DNA of 64,000 bases from an uncultured Catenibacillus sp. (GTDB lineage: Bacteria > Bacillota > Clostridia > Lachnospirales > Lachnospiraceae), in the NCBI GenBank assembly GCA_934339005.1, contig CAKRHR010000002.1:91839-155838 (forward strand). The letters are read 5' to 3'. A program made the translations under genes and the position numbers. Positions 8,240-17,439 of the stretch are shown here, piece after piece. The notes under the pieces were generated by a model. It made no database searches and was not told the DNA's origin. It saw only the letters and a list, made by a program, of their open reading frames with translations. The first letter of the stretch is position 1. Every line of letters starts with the position of its first letter.

Positions 8240-9979
8240 ATGAATAAAAGAATTTTAAGCGCAATGCTGGCAATATCATTAATTGCAGCATCAGGTGTGC
8301 CACAGTATGCATGGGCAGAAGAAAATGTGAATGCAGTTTCAGAAAGTGAAAGTACAGTTGAAGAATTACGACCAGAAAGTATTGATGAAAATACTGTTGA
8401 AGCGTATTTATCGGAAGGAATACAGGAAAATAATCAAGTAGATGAAGATGTATTGGTAGCAGGTGAATCAGAAAATACGTTAAATATTCAAAATTCACCA
8501 GATAACAGAACTGCGAATAAATGTGGTGAAAATGCAACTTGGACATTAAGTAATGGCGTATTACATATTTCTGGTACAGGTGATATGCAAGATTATTCGG
8601 AAAATGCACCATGGTTTGATCAAAAAAATGACATTATATCTATTGAAATAGATGATGGAATAACATCAATTGGTAGTTTCGCTTTTGCACAGTTGGAGAA
8701 TTTATCTAATGTATCTATGGCAGATAGTATTATTCATATTAAGGATTATGCATTTTTTGATTGCTCAAAATTACAAAAAATTTCATTATCAAAGAATTTG
8801 CAAGCTATTTGGAATGGTACATTTGGATCATGTGATAGTTTACAAGAAATTGATATGCCTAATAGTGTAATATTTATAGGAGTGGATGCATTTGCATATT
8901 GCAAAAGTCTGAAAAAAGTAAAATTATCAAGTGGATTGACAGAAATAACAAACAGATCGTTTAGTAATTGTACAGGGTTAGAAGAAATAGAATTTCCCAA
9001 AGGTGTTCAGCTGATAGATCAGCTTGCATTTATGGAATGTGTAAATTTAAATAAGATTATTTTGCCAATATCTGTTAAACAAATTCTGGGGGCATTTATT
9101 CATTGTGAAAATATACATGATGTTTATTATGAAGGTACGGAAGCTGATAGAAGCAATATAGAAGAAAATGTAGGAGAAATAAGATTTGACAACGGTTCTT
9201 TAAATGAGGCAACATGGCATTATGAAACAACTTCTAATGTAACACTAGATCCAGTCGAAGCCTTTGTCAGCCGCTTATACAAAAATATTTTAGGTCGTGA
9301 TGCAGATGCTTCCGGTTTGAAAGCATGGTCAGATGTTTTGAAATCTGGTAAAGAACAGGGTGCTAAAGTTGCGCAGGGATTTGTGGATAGCCAGGAAATG
9401 AAAAATCGTAAATTGTCAGATGATGATTATATTAAAGCTTTATATCAGACTTTCCTGAATCGAGAAGCAGATGCAGCAGGATTGGCAGCATGGAAGAATG
9501 TTTTGGATAGTGGATTGTCAAGAATGCATGTATTTAAAGGTTTCGCAGAATCTCAGGAATTTACAGAGATCTGTGAAAAATATGGTATTATCCGTGGCAA
9601 TGCACAGTTAACTGCACCATGTGACCAGAATGAAGGCGTGACAAAGTTTATTGTGAGAAACTATCGTCTTTGCCTTGGTAGAAACGCGGATGAAGATGGT
9701 TTAAATGGCTGGTGCAACGCAATCCTTACAGGACAAAATACAGCGAAACAGGCGGCACATGGATTTGTATTCTCAGATGAATTCAAAAAGAAAAATCTGT
9801 CTGATACAGAATATGTTAAGACATTATACCGAGTATTTATGGACAGAGAAGCCGATGGTGCAGGATTAGAAGCATGGGTTAAAGTTTTGAAAAATGGACA
9901 GAGCCGAGAACATGTATTTAATGGATTTGCGGATTCTAATGAATTTAGAGAAATCTGCGCACGTTACGGAATCAAATAA
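8240..9979 (+). CDS. Secreted BspA-type LRR protein with DUF4214 tail
   Basis: This 579-residue protein has a signal peptide (about 1-27, ending AWAE), a short acidic linker, the CGENATWTL cap near residue 95, about seven BspA-type leucine-rich repeats to about residue 320, and the DUF4214 tail (about 337-579). It is a shorter relative of the 881-residue protein upstream. The ATG has AAGGA nine bases before it. It is the last gene of a likely three-gene unit ending at the terminator at 10009-10048. The last 55 bases of its coding region resemble the end of the CAP gene at 273-2039, while the preceding segment matches its immediate neighbour, so the tail is mosaic. A surface-adhesion role is inferred from the LRR class only. 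Confidence 0.85.
   Translation: MNKRILSAMLAISLIAASGVPQYAWAEENVNAVSESESTVEELRPESIDENTVEAYLSEGIQENNQVDEDVLVAGESENTLNIQNSPDNRTANKCGENATWTLSNGVLHISGTGDMQDYSENAPWFDQKNDIISIEIDDGITSIGSFAFAQLENLSNVSMADSIIHIKDYAFFDCSKLQKISLSKNLQAIWNGTFGSCDSLQEIDMPNSVIFIGVDAFAYCKSLKKVKLSSGLTEITNRSFSNCTGLEEIEFPKGVQLIDQLAFMECVNLNKIILPISVKQILGAFIHCENIHDVYYEGTEADRSNIEENVGEIRFDNGSLNEATWHYETTSNVTLDPVEAFVSRLYKNILGRDADASGLKAWSDVLKSGKEQGAKVAQGFVDSQEMKNRKLSDDDYIKALYQTFLNREADAAGLAAWKNVLDSGLSRMHVFKGFAESQEFTEICEKYGIIRGNAQLTAPCDQNEGVTKFIVRNYRLCLGRNADEDGLNGWCNAILTGQNTAKQAAHGFVFSDEFKKKNLSDTEYVKTLYRVFMDREADGAGLEAWVKVLKNGQSREHVFNGFADSNEFREICARYGIK
9571..9886 (+). repeat. Near-identical DUF4214 segment, copy 2
   Basis: Partner of 7548-7863, in the same orientation 2023 bases downstream, with a single mismatch. 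This suggests recent gene conversion or duplication. Confidence 0.85.
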
Positions 9980-10008
9980 TTTAAAAATTAAATCTGTGAT
10001 GAATAAAG

Positions 10009-10048
10009 CAAAAGCGAAATAGTTCTATAAAAGGCTATTTCGCTTTTG
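10009..10048 (+). terminator. Strong intrinsic terminator after the LRR/DUF4214 cluster
   Basis: CAAAAGCGAAATAG (10009-10022) pairs perfectly with CTATTTCGCTTTTG (10035-10048), followed by TTTTA. It ends transcription before recQ. Confidence 0.9.
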
Positions 10049-10181
10049 TTTTATCTGGTAAAGAATTTATCTGTAAATTATAAAAATGTATGATATAATA
10101 GGAACACTCAAACAAGAGATTTGATTAATGAAAATAGAGATTTAGTTGATAAAATTAAAAACTACAGGGGTATAACTTTGA

Positions 10182-12023
10182 ATGAATGCAAATGAAACAC
10201 TAAAAGTTTATTTTGGATATGATACGTTCAGGGATGGGCAGGAAGATATTATCAATGCGATTTTATCGGGCAGGGATGTGCTTGCGATTATGCCGACCGG
10301 TGCGGGCAAATCCATTTGTTATCAGGTGCCGGCATTGATGATGTCTGGTATAACGATTGTGATTTCGCCGCTTATTTCACTGATGCAGGACCAGGTGAAG
10401 GCACTTAATGAAGCAGGTGTGCATGCGGCCTATATTAATTCGTCACTGACGGAAAATCAGATTAATAAGGCATTGTCTTTGGCAGCGCAGGGACGCTACA
10501 AAATTATCTATGTTGCGCCGGAACGATTGACAAGCTATACATTTTTAGATTTTGCATGTCATGCCGAAATCTCGATGGTGACAGTGGATGAGGCGCACTG
10601 CATTTCCCAGTGGGGACAGGATTTCAGACCGAGTTATTTAAAAATCGTTGAGTTTGTAGCAAGACTGCCAAGACGCCCGATTGTCAGTGCATTTACCGCA
10701 ACTGCAACAGAAGATGTAAAAAATGATATTATACATATTTTAAGGCTTGAACAGCCAAAAGTTGTTGTGACTGGCTTTGACCGCGAAAATTTGTATTACA
10801 GTGTTGAACGGATTCGAAGAAAAGATGATTTTGTACTGGAGTATATCCACAACCATCCGCAGGAAAGTGGGATAATTTACTGTGCGACGCGAAAAAATGT
10901 GGATAAGTTGTTTGAATTGCTATTTAAGAGTGATATTGCAGTGACAAGGTATCATGCAGGGTTAGATAATGAAACTCGAAAGAAAAATCAGGAAGATTTT
11001 ATTTATGACCGTGCGCCGATTGTGGTTGCAACAAATGCGTTTGGCATGGGTATTGATAAGTCGAATGTCAGATATGTGATTCATTATAACATGCCTCAGA
11101 GTATGGAAAACTATTATCAGGAGGCTGGTCGTGCAGGGCGTGACGGCGAAGCGGCGCAGTGTATATTGTTATTTTCAGAGCAGGATATGGTCATTAACCG
11201 TTTCCTTCTGGAACAGAAAGATTTTTCGGAGATGGATATCGAGGATGCCAGACTGGTCATGGAAAGAGATGTGTGGCGGCTGCAGGTGATGGAGCGTTAC
11301 TGCAAGACTTCGGAGTGTCTGAGAAATTATATATTGAGTTATTTTGGTGAACAGCCAGAGCATCCATGTGGTCATTGCGGAAATTGCCAGAAGGATTATC
11401 AGGAAATTGACATGACAGGGGAGGCTACATGGGTGTTGCGCAGTGTGGAAGAAGCACAGGGCAGATATGGTATTGCAATCATTGCAGGTGTATTGATGGG
11501 TGCTAACCGGGCCAGATTAAAAGAGCTTGGTATGACAGAATATGCTTCATATGGTGCATTGAAAAATCTTAGTGAGGCGCGGATTCGGGAACTCATCAAT
11601 CTGATGATTACCGAGGGTTATCTGTATCAAACGAAAGCACAATACAGTGTACTTCGAATCGGCGATATCGGACCACTTTTAAACGATGACGCACAAATCA
11701 TATTAAAAGTGGATCGGCAGGAAACAGAACCGGAAAAGAAAAGTAAGAGTGCCAAAGCTATGCGTAAAAAGGTGGCAGGTGAACTCACTTCACAGGGTTC
11801 AGAATTATTTGAACTGCTCAGGAAACTCCGGACAGAAATCGCCAGCGAAGAAGGCGTACCTCCGTATATTATTTTCAGCGATAAGACACTCATTGATATG
11901 TGCATAAAATTACCGGAAAATGAAGAACAATTTTTGGACGTATCTGGTGTCGGTGCACATAAACTGGAGAAATATGGGGATAGATTTCTGAGGGTGATTC
12001 GGGAATTTAAAGGAAATCTTTAA
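10182..12023 (+). CDS. recQ: ATP-dependent DNA helicase RecQ
   Basis: The 613-residue product is a complete RecQ, a 3'-5' helicase acting in recombination and replication-fork repair. Motif I is TGAGKS near residues 39-44 within MPTGAGKSICYQ, motif II is DEAHCISQWG, the helicase C-terminal half has ATNAFGMGIDK and QEAGRAGRDG, and a zinc-binding region has C-x-x-C-x-x-C (CGHCGNC). A winged-helix region follows, and a single HRDC domain lies in the last 75 residues. The start is supported by AGGGG 11 bases upstream. A TATAAT at 10094-10099 could be its -10, with only a poor -35. The gene is monocistronic and converges on the next gene across a shared terminator. It looks like an ordinary housekeeping gene. 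Confidence 0.95.
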   Translation: MNANETLKVYFGYDTFRDGQEDIINAILSGRDVLAIMPTGAGKSICYQVPALMMSGITIVISPLISLMQDQVKALNEAGVHAAYINSSLTENQINKALSLAAQGRYKIIYVAPERLTSYTFLDFACHAEISMVTVDEAHCISQWGQDFRPSYLKIVEFVARLPRRPIVSAFTATATEDVKNDIIHILRLEQPKVVVTGFDRENLYYSVERIRRKDDFVLEYIHNHPQESGIIYCATRKNVDKLFELLFKSDIAVTRYHAGLDNETRKKNQEDFIYDRAPIVVATNAFGMGIDKSNVRYVIHYNMPQSMENYYQEAGRAGRDGEAAQCILLFSEQDMVINRFLLEQKDFSEMDIEDARLVMERDVWRLQVMERYCKTSECLRNYILSYFGEQPEHPCGHCGNCQKDYQEIDMTGEATWVLRSVEEAQGRYGIAIIAGVLMGANRARLKELGMTEYASYGALKNLSEARIRELINLMITEGYLYQTKAQYSVLRIGDIGPLLNDDAQIILKVDRQETEPEKKSKSAKAMRKKVAGELTSQGSELFELLRKLRTEIASEEGVPPYIIFSDKTLIDMCIKLPENEEQFLDVSGVGAHKLEKYGDRFLRVIREFKGNL

Positions 12024-12058
12024 TTGAGAAAAATTACAATATATCAAAGTGGGAAGAT

Positions 12059-12113
12059 AAAGAGGGAAACATCAAAAACTGTGGATACAGTGAAATTTGA
12101 TATTTCCTTCTTT
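12059..12113. terminator. Bidirectional terminator between recQ and the convergent ATPase gene
   Basis: AAAGAGGGAAACATCAAA (12059-12076) pairs with TTTGATATTTCCTTCTTT (12096-12113) over 18 positions with one wobble and one mismatch. A-rich and T-rich flanks suit termination in both directions. Confidence 0.75.
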
Positions 12114-12117
12114 AGTT

Positions 12118-13797
12118 TTATAATTTTTTTACAAGACAACTTTTCTGATAAAAAGCAATGCCATAACAGAGTACTGTTTTGAAACCGGCATGTTCAAGTT
12201 TTTTTGCATATTGCCTGTCCTGAATTTGTGTTAATGCGTCCTGGCAACTTTGAAACATCGTTTCCAAAGATTTGGCGACTTTGGCTTCAATAATGATAGC
12301 ACGTCGGTTTTTTCTGTCTTTGAGTGTGATGTCCGTGCGTCCAAGATCATTTTCATAGTTCGATTCAACGATATATCCAGCCTGTGACAATAACCCTGCA
12401 AGAAATGCATGATAATAGCTTTCTGCATAGTCATGAAAGCTGATTGTATCAAATAAAATATCAGAAATCAATTCGGTAAGCTTGTCTTCATTACCATTCC
12501 ATAATGCCAAAAATAATTCTGTACGATTACTGTGAACAGCTTTATGATTAAACCACTCAATAACGCTTTGACGAAAAATATGCATGATTTCAGCATTTGG
12601 AATTTTAAGTGCAGTTAATGGTGATGCTAAATCGGATATAGTGTCTGTATTTTGAATATCAACTCGTGTAAGATATCCGGTAAGATATAGTAAACTCCAT
12701 AGATTACTTTCAGAAGATGTAATAAAATCATAAGTCAGGTTCTCTGTGATATTTTCGTAAATACAGTTGCCATTTAATAATGATTCAAATTTTTCAGAAA
12801 CATCAAAATCTGTACGTTCAAGAAAAGAACGTACAATGGCATTATCACTTGTGTGTTCCCAGTAATTTTTAGGAGCAATCGTATAATTAGTCAGAACATT
12901 ATTTACATAATTCAAAACATCCCAAGGACAGTAAATCTCAGTATTCCCAAAATGATAACCGTCATACCATCTTTGAACGATGTCGGCATATTTTTCACAA
13001 TGGCTGTCAATTAATAATTGCTGGACTTCCTGTTGTGTAAAACCAAAATATTTACAATATCGATAATCTGAAATCGTATCAGAAGTAAAGTTGTTTGTAC
13101 CTGTAAAAATACTTTCTTTAGTAATTTTTAAACATCCGGTGATGACAGAAAGGCAAAGAGCAGGGTTATCTTTTAGAGCCTGCATAAGACCTTTCATAAC
13201 ATCAAGCATTTGTTCATAGTATCCATGGTTATTTGCCTTGGCTACTGGTACGTCATATTCATCAATAAGGAGAATCACAGGTTTGTGATAATAATTTTGC
13301 ATAAGTCGGGTCAAAGTCAGTAAGCTACCTTTGATTTCGACAGATGAAGCATGGTTGGATGCGATATGGTCGAATATTTGATGATCAAATGCATTTAATC
13401 CAATGTTATCCAGCAGGTAAATGTGTTCACGATAAAGTTCTGAAATAATGGATGCAAGCATATCATAAGCATCAGAAAAATTTAATCCATCGACACGTCT
13501 GAAAGAGATAAAAATCGTAGGATACTGATTCATCCAGCGTTGGCAGAGCACTTTATTATCTGAAATTTTTAAACCGTCAAATAAATCAGCGTTATTCTTG
13601 CGGATATCAAAAAAACTGGAAAGCATACTCATTGCAAGTGTCTTTCCAAACCGACGTGGTCTGGTGAATAATGTGATTTCAGATGGATTTGGCTGTAGTA
13701 ATTCGGAGATTAAATCTGTTTTATCGACATAGTAGTAATCGTTTTTTCGAATTTTTTCAAAATCAGAAATACCTACAGGGATATTTAAGGTGTTCAT
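12118..13797 (-). CDS. AAA-ATPase-like / PD-(D/E)XK nuclease family protein
   Basis: This 559-residue protein is the second member of the PF09820/PF08011 family in the window. It has the opening PVGISDFEKIR and YYVDKT, the P-loop-like RPRRFGKTL, Walker B VILLIDEYD, and a C-terminal D...E-x-K (RTDITLKD then IIEAKVAKS). AAGGAGA precedes the ATG. It shares the domain plan of the 2202-3902 protein but is clearly divergent, so this is not a recent duplication. No partner gene is apparent on either side: recQ converges on it and the M6 peptidase gene diverges from it. Its role is unknown. The family is sometimes proposed to act on DNA or mobile elements, but nothing here proves that. Confidence 0.85.
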   Translation of the reverse strand: MNTLNIPVGISDFEKIRKNDYYYVDKTDLISELLQPNPSEITLFTRPRRFGKTLAMSMLSSFFDIRKNNADLFDGLKISDNKVLCQRWMNQYPTIFISFRRVDGLNFSDAYDMLASIISELYREHIYLLDNIGLNAFDHQIFDHIASNHASSVEIKGSLLTLTRLMQNYYHKPVILLIDEYDVPVAKANNHGYYEQMLDVMKGLMQALKDNPALCLSVITGCLKITKESIFTGTNNFTSDTISDYRYCKYFGFTQQEVQQLLIDSHCEKYADIVQRWYDGYHFGNTEIYCPWDVLNYVNNVLTNYTIAPKNYWEHTSDNAIVRSFLERTDFDVSEKFESLLNGNCIYENITENLTYDFITSSESNLWSLLYLTGYLTRVDIQNTDTISDLASPLTALKIPNAEIMHIFRQSVIEWFNHKAVHSNRTELFLALWNGNEDKLTELISDILFDTISFHDYAESYYHAFLAGLLSQAGYIVESNYENDLGRTDITLKDRKNRRAIIIEAKVAKSLETMFQSCQDALTQIQDRQYAKKLEHAGFKTVLCYGIAFYQKSCLVKKL

Positions 13798-13936
13798 GAT
13801 ACATCTCCTTTCAACAACTTACTGCCTATCGTGAATAGTAATATATAAATTTATTATAACAGAGCCTTTAAAGTTATGCAATTATAAGTAAAAATGCAGA
13901 TGTTTTAAATTGCTATAAAGTTTCTGGCAAACATTA

Positions 13937-13965
13937 TTGTAAACCCTATCTGCTAATGATAAAAT
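13937..13965 (+). promoter_or_regulatory. Promoter of the M6 peptidase gene
   Basis: TTGTAA (13937-13942) and TAAAAT (13960-13965) are 17 bases apart. A CAATCAG follows at 13968-13974. The same arrangement recurs before the membrane protein gene (21743-21780), which supports the call. Confidence 0.6.
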
Positions 13966-14035
13966 AGCAATCAGAAAGGATAAATCGATTAAACTGGTAA
14001 GTAGGTATACAGAGTATAAGATTGGAGGAAACCGA

Positions 14036-17000
14036 GTGAAAAAAAGAACAGAAAAAAGAAAAATATGTGCATATGTGAAATACCTGACATTATGTTTGGC
14101 TATAATGCTATTTATTGCATGTATCCCATCAGGTGTTTACGCGGATGAGCAGCAGGACATGCCTTCTGATGATGAAGTAATTCAGGCACAGACACAGGAA
14201 TTAGAGCAAATTAACCTGGATGAGGTCGTAGAGTTTTATGCCAACAGGCGATTAGAGCATGTTGATAATGTTGTTATCTTTGTAAGATTCAGCGACAGTG
14301 CAGAATACATCAATCAGACAAAAATTGGCTATGCGAATATGACATTTAATGAGGATAATGGATCTTTAAAGAAATATGTCGGACGGATATCCTATGGGGA
14401 TATTTCTGTAAATACTTCTTTTTATCCATGTGAGAATGGCAATTATTATTCTGTTCAGTTATCCCATCCGATGGATTATTATAAAAAACAGTATACAAAA
14501 ACAGATGGCACATTATCTGAAGGATATGTTTCCTATAATGAACGTGTGGAAAGAGAACGCTCTTTAGCTTCAGAAGCATTGAATGCTGTCAAATCACAGC
14601 TTGAAGCATCAAACTTAAATTTTGATGATGATGGCAATGGTATTGCAGATGGTGTTGCATTCGTTGTGCCTACATATGGAGCTATGGAAGCAGATCATAT
14701 AGCACATAATGATCTTTTGTGGCCGCATAAAGTTAGTGGTCTTAACACAGGGGTAACGCTTGGTGGTAGTCTTGTATCAAGTTATAACCTGCTTGGTATA
14801 GGAAGCCCGAATGTAGGACTGGCAGGTGCACTTTATCGCAGTTCGACAGCTGTAGTTCATGAATTTATGCATACACTTGGATTACCGGATTTATATCGTT
14901 ATATGGATCAGAGTGCTTATCCGATGGGACCATGGGATATTATGGATGGTGGTTCTGTGGAGGCAGTGAATATTTGTGCTTATTATCAGCGGGAATATCT
15001 TGGATATGGTGATCCGTTGGAGTGTATTACATCGACTCGGAAAGGAATCACGTTAGATACGGCTGCGTATCAGAATAAAAGTGAAAAATATGCAGTGATT
15101 TTAAAAACATCACCAAATGCAAAGGAATATTTTGTAGTCGAAAATCGTCGTACAGAGGATAGTACATTTCAAAAAAGCGAAGGTTTGATCGTATATCGAA
15201 TTAATGAAACGCAGGATGCCGGCAATGGAAATTCTCTGGCTAATGGTACAACAGTAAAAGATTTTATTTTTGCATTCAGACCGGGAGAAAGCTCATATAA
15301 TGCTGGCAGCGGGGAGATTGGTTATGCAGCGGTTTCACCGCAGAATGCAAAAGGTTTTACATCTCTTGGAAAACCACTTGGAATGGAAAATAACGGATAT
15401 GATAATGGTATACTTTATTATTCTGATGGGTCCAATAGCGGTATCGTGATTGATAATATCAGGATAAACGGTACACAGACAACGTTTGATGTTTCATTTT
15501 CGGGGCATCTTTCAGGGGATGGTTCTGAAACTTCACCGTATTTAATTTATAGTGTAGCAGATTTAAAACAGTTAAATGGTGCTGCAGGTGGTACATACTA
15601 TAAATTGATGAATGATCTTGATATGTCAGGGTATAAGTTTGCACCAATAGAAAGTTTTGCAGGTGTTTTTGAAGGCAATAATCACATTATTAAAAATTTA
15701 TCAGTATCGGATGTAACGGATGCATCGATGTTTAATGTATTGGAAAAGGGTGGTGAGATCAGAAATCTTCGCTTTGAAAATATTCAAATTAAGTCAAATG
15801 CTCAGGGGACAGCAGCGGTAGTATCACAAAATCTGGGTACTATAGATAATGTACACATATATAGTGGAAGTTTTAATGCACCTGATGGTTGTGCAGCTTC
15901 AATAGCGTATTCATCCGGAGGTATAGTGAGAAATGTAACATCTTCAGCAAATGTTTCAGGTAACAGGGCCGCTGGGCTGGTTAATTATATTTTTGCTGGT
16001 TCGATAGATACAGGCTATGTTGATGGAAAAATTACAGCAACGGGAAATGCATGTGTTCAGGGTGCTGCATTTGCTTACTGGCAGTCAGGTGAAGGTATTA
16101 CTGCAAAGAATATTTTCTGGGATATAGAAAAGACAGGGCAGGATACATATGGTGAATTTTTTGGACAAAATGAAAATATTAATGGTATTTCCGGTATGCA
16201 GATAAATGTACCTGAATCATGTAGGAAAAGTCAGCAAATTCAGGCAACACTGATAATGACAAATGAACAGAATCAAATATCAGGAAAGTGGAATGTATCT
16301 GATGCTTCTGTTTTAAAGATTGACCAGAACCAGAAAAATAGCGTGAAGATAACAGGTGTCAAAGCCGGGGAAGCAGCAGTAAGTTATGAGTTTGTGATTG
16401 CAGGAAGAAACCTGGCATTACAGAAGATGATTACTGTTGAAGGTGATAATAAAGACGAGAGTGAAACTGAAAATAAGGGTGAAAGTGAAACCGAAAATAA
16501 GGATGATGAAAAACCGGGACAAACATACACATCTGTGCATCAATTTATAATACGACTGTATAAAAATGTGTTAAACAGAGATGCAGATGCTTCGGGATTA
16601 GATGCGTGGACACAGGTGCTTGTCAGCGGCAGGGAAAGCGGTGCCAAGGTTTCTGAAGGCTTTATTTACAGTAAAGAATTTAAAGAGCGTCAGTTATCCG
16701 ACAGTGATTACCTGGATGTATTGTATCATACATTTTTAAACAGAGATGCGGATTCCGCTGGTAAGAGCGAATGGATGAGCCAGTTAGCGAATGGTGTGTC
16801 AAGAAACAGTGTATTTAAAGGCTTTGTTGAGTCTGATGAATTTACAGGTATTTGCAGTCAATATGGCATCATCAGAGGAAATATTCAGTTGACGGAGCCA
16901 AGAGATCAAAATGATAATGTCACAAAATTTGTTGTCAGATGTTACAGACTCTGCCTTGGCAGAGATGCAGACGAGAGTGGATTAAACGGCTGGTGCAAAG

Positions 17001-17260
17001 CAATCCTTACAGGACAAAATACAGCTAAAGAAGCTGCAGCCGGATTTGTATTCTCCGATGAATTTAAGAAGAAAAATCTGTCAGATAAAGAATATGTAAA
17101 GACGCTGTACCGTGTATTTATGGACAGGGAAGCCGATGGTGCAGGCTTAGACGCATGGGTGACAGTCCTTAAAAACGGACAGACAAGAGAACATGTCTTT
17201 AATGGATTCGCAGATTCTAATGAATTTAGAGAAATCTGTATACGATACGGAATCAAATAA
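14036..17260 (+). CDS. Secreted M6-family metallopeptidase with DUF4214 tail
   Basis: The 1074-residue product has a long signal peptide (about 1-37, ending GVYA) and an M6 (immune inhibitor A-like) peptidase domain to about residue 450. The zinc site HEFMHTLGLPD has H275, E276 and H279, with D285 as the likely third ligand of the HExxHxxGxxD class; a methionine-turn-like WDIMDGG follows. The middle resembles GLUG-type repeats (about 490-690: YLIYSVADLKQLN, FEGNNHIIKNL) and a bacterial Ig-like segment (about 720-800). A charged ESETENK linker leads to the DUF4214 tail (about 835-1074). The start is GTG with TGGAGGAAA upstream. The predicted activity is extracellular proteolysis at the cell surface; the substrate is unknown. 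The gene is monocistronic and ends at the terminator at 17285-17322. Confidence 0.88.
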   Translation: MKKRTEKRKICAYVKYLTLCLAIMLFIACIPSGVYADEQQDMPSDDEVIQAQTQELEQINLDEVVEFYANRRLEHVDNVVIFVRFSDSAEYINQTKIGYANMTFNEDNGSLKKYVGRISYGDISVNTSFYPCENGNYYSVQLSHPMDYYKKQYTKTDGTLSEGYVSYNERVERERSLASEALNAVKSQLEASNLNFDDDGNGIADGVAFVVPTYGAMEADHIAHNDLLWPHKVSGLNTGVTLGGSLVSSYNLLGIGSPNVGLAGALYRSSTAVVHEFMHTLGLPDLYRYMDQSAYPMGPWDIMDGGSVEAVNICAYYQREYLGYGDPLECITSTRKGITLDTAAYQNKSEKYAVILKTSPNAKEYFVVENRRTEDSTFQKSEGLIVYRINETQDAGNGNSLANGTTVKDFIFAFRPGESSYNAGSGEIGYAAVSPQNAKGFTSLGKPLGMENNGYDNGILYYSDGSNSGIVIDNIRINGTQTTFDVSFSGHLSGDGSETSPYLIYSVADLKQLNGAAGGTYYKLMNDLDMSGYKFAPIESFAGVFEGNNHIIKNLSVSDVTDASMFNVLEKGGEIRNLRFENIQIKSNAQGTAAVVSQNLGTIDNVHIYSGSFNAPDGCAASIAYSSGGIVRNVTSSANVSGNRAAGLVNYIFAGSIDTGYVDGKITATGNACVQGAAFAYWQSGEGITAKNIFWDIEKTGQDTYGEFFGQNENINGISGMQINVPESCRKSQQIQATLIMTNEQNQISGKWNVSDASVLKIDQNQKNSVKITGVKAGEAAVSYEFVIAGRNLALQKMITVEGDNKDESETENKGESETENKDDEKPGQTYTSVHQFIIRLYKNVLNRDADASGLDAWTQVLVSGRESGAKVSEGFIYSKEFKERQLSDSDYLDVLYHTFLNRDADSAGKSEWMSQLANGVSRNSVFKGFVESDEFTGICSQYGIIRGNIQLTEPRDQNDNVTKFVVRCYRLCLGRDADESGLNGWCKAILTGQNTAKEAAAGFVFSDEFKKKNLSDKEYVKTLYRVFMDREADGAGLDAWVTVLKNGQTREHVFNGFADSNEFREICIRYGIK

Positions 17261-17284
17261 TCAATAGAATAATAACGTCATCAA

Positions 17285-17322
17285 AAGAGGCACATACCCG
17301 GGGTTGTGGGTATGTGCCTCTT
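17285..17322. terminator. Terminator between convergent DUF4214 genes
   Basis: AAGAGGCACATACCC (17285-17299) pairs perfectly with GGGTATGTGCCTCTT (17308-17322), an eight-base loop between. It can serve the plus-strand M6 gene and, after read-through of the repeat array, the minus-strand gene. Confidence 0.8.
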
Positions 17323-17328
17323 AAATGC

Positions 17329-17439
17329 TCATTTGATGCCATAGGAAGTGAAAATCTATTTAATGTCATAGGAAGTGAAAATCTATTTAATGTCATAGGA
17401 AGTGAAAATCTATTTAATGTCATAGGAAGTGAAAATCTA
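17329..17439 (-). repeat. 27-bp tandem array duplicating a gene's last codons and stop
   Basis: Four head-to-tail 27-bp units lie directly downstream of the minus-strand LRR gene. Read in that gene's frame they give stop codons at 17437, 17410, 17383, 17356 and 17329, each exactly 27 bases apart, with IFTSYDIK between stops and a final IFTSYGIK. The authentic gene ends ASYGIK, so each unit is a copy of the end of a DUF4214 coding region including its TAG. The outermost copy ends in TGA. Confidence 0.85.

Noticed and set aside
10182..12023. RecQ as part of a defence or mobile system
   Set aside because: Complete housekeeping RecQ with normal domain order and its own transcription unit.
17329..17439. 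Short tandem repeats as a CRISPR array
   Set aside because: The units are directly contiguous without spacers, are not palindromic, and match the end of a coding region in frame.
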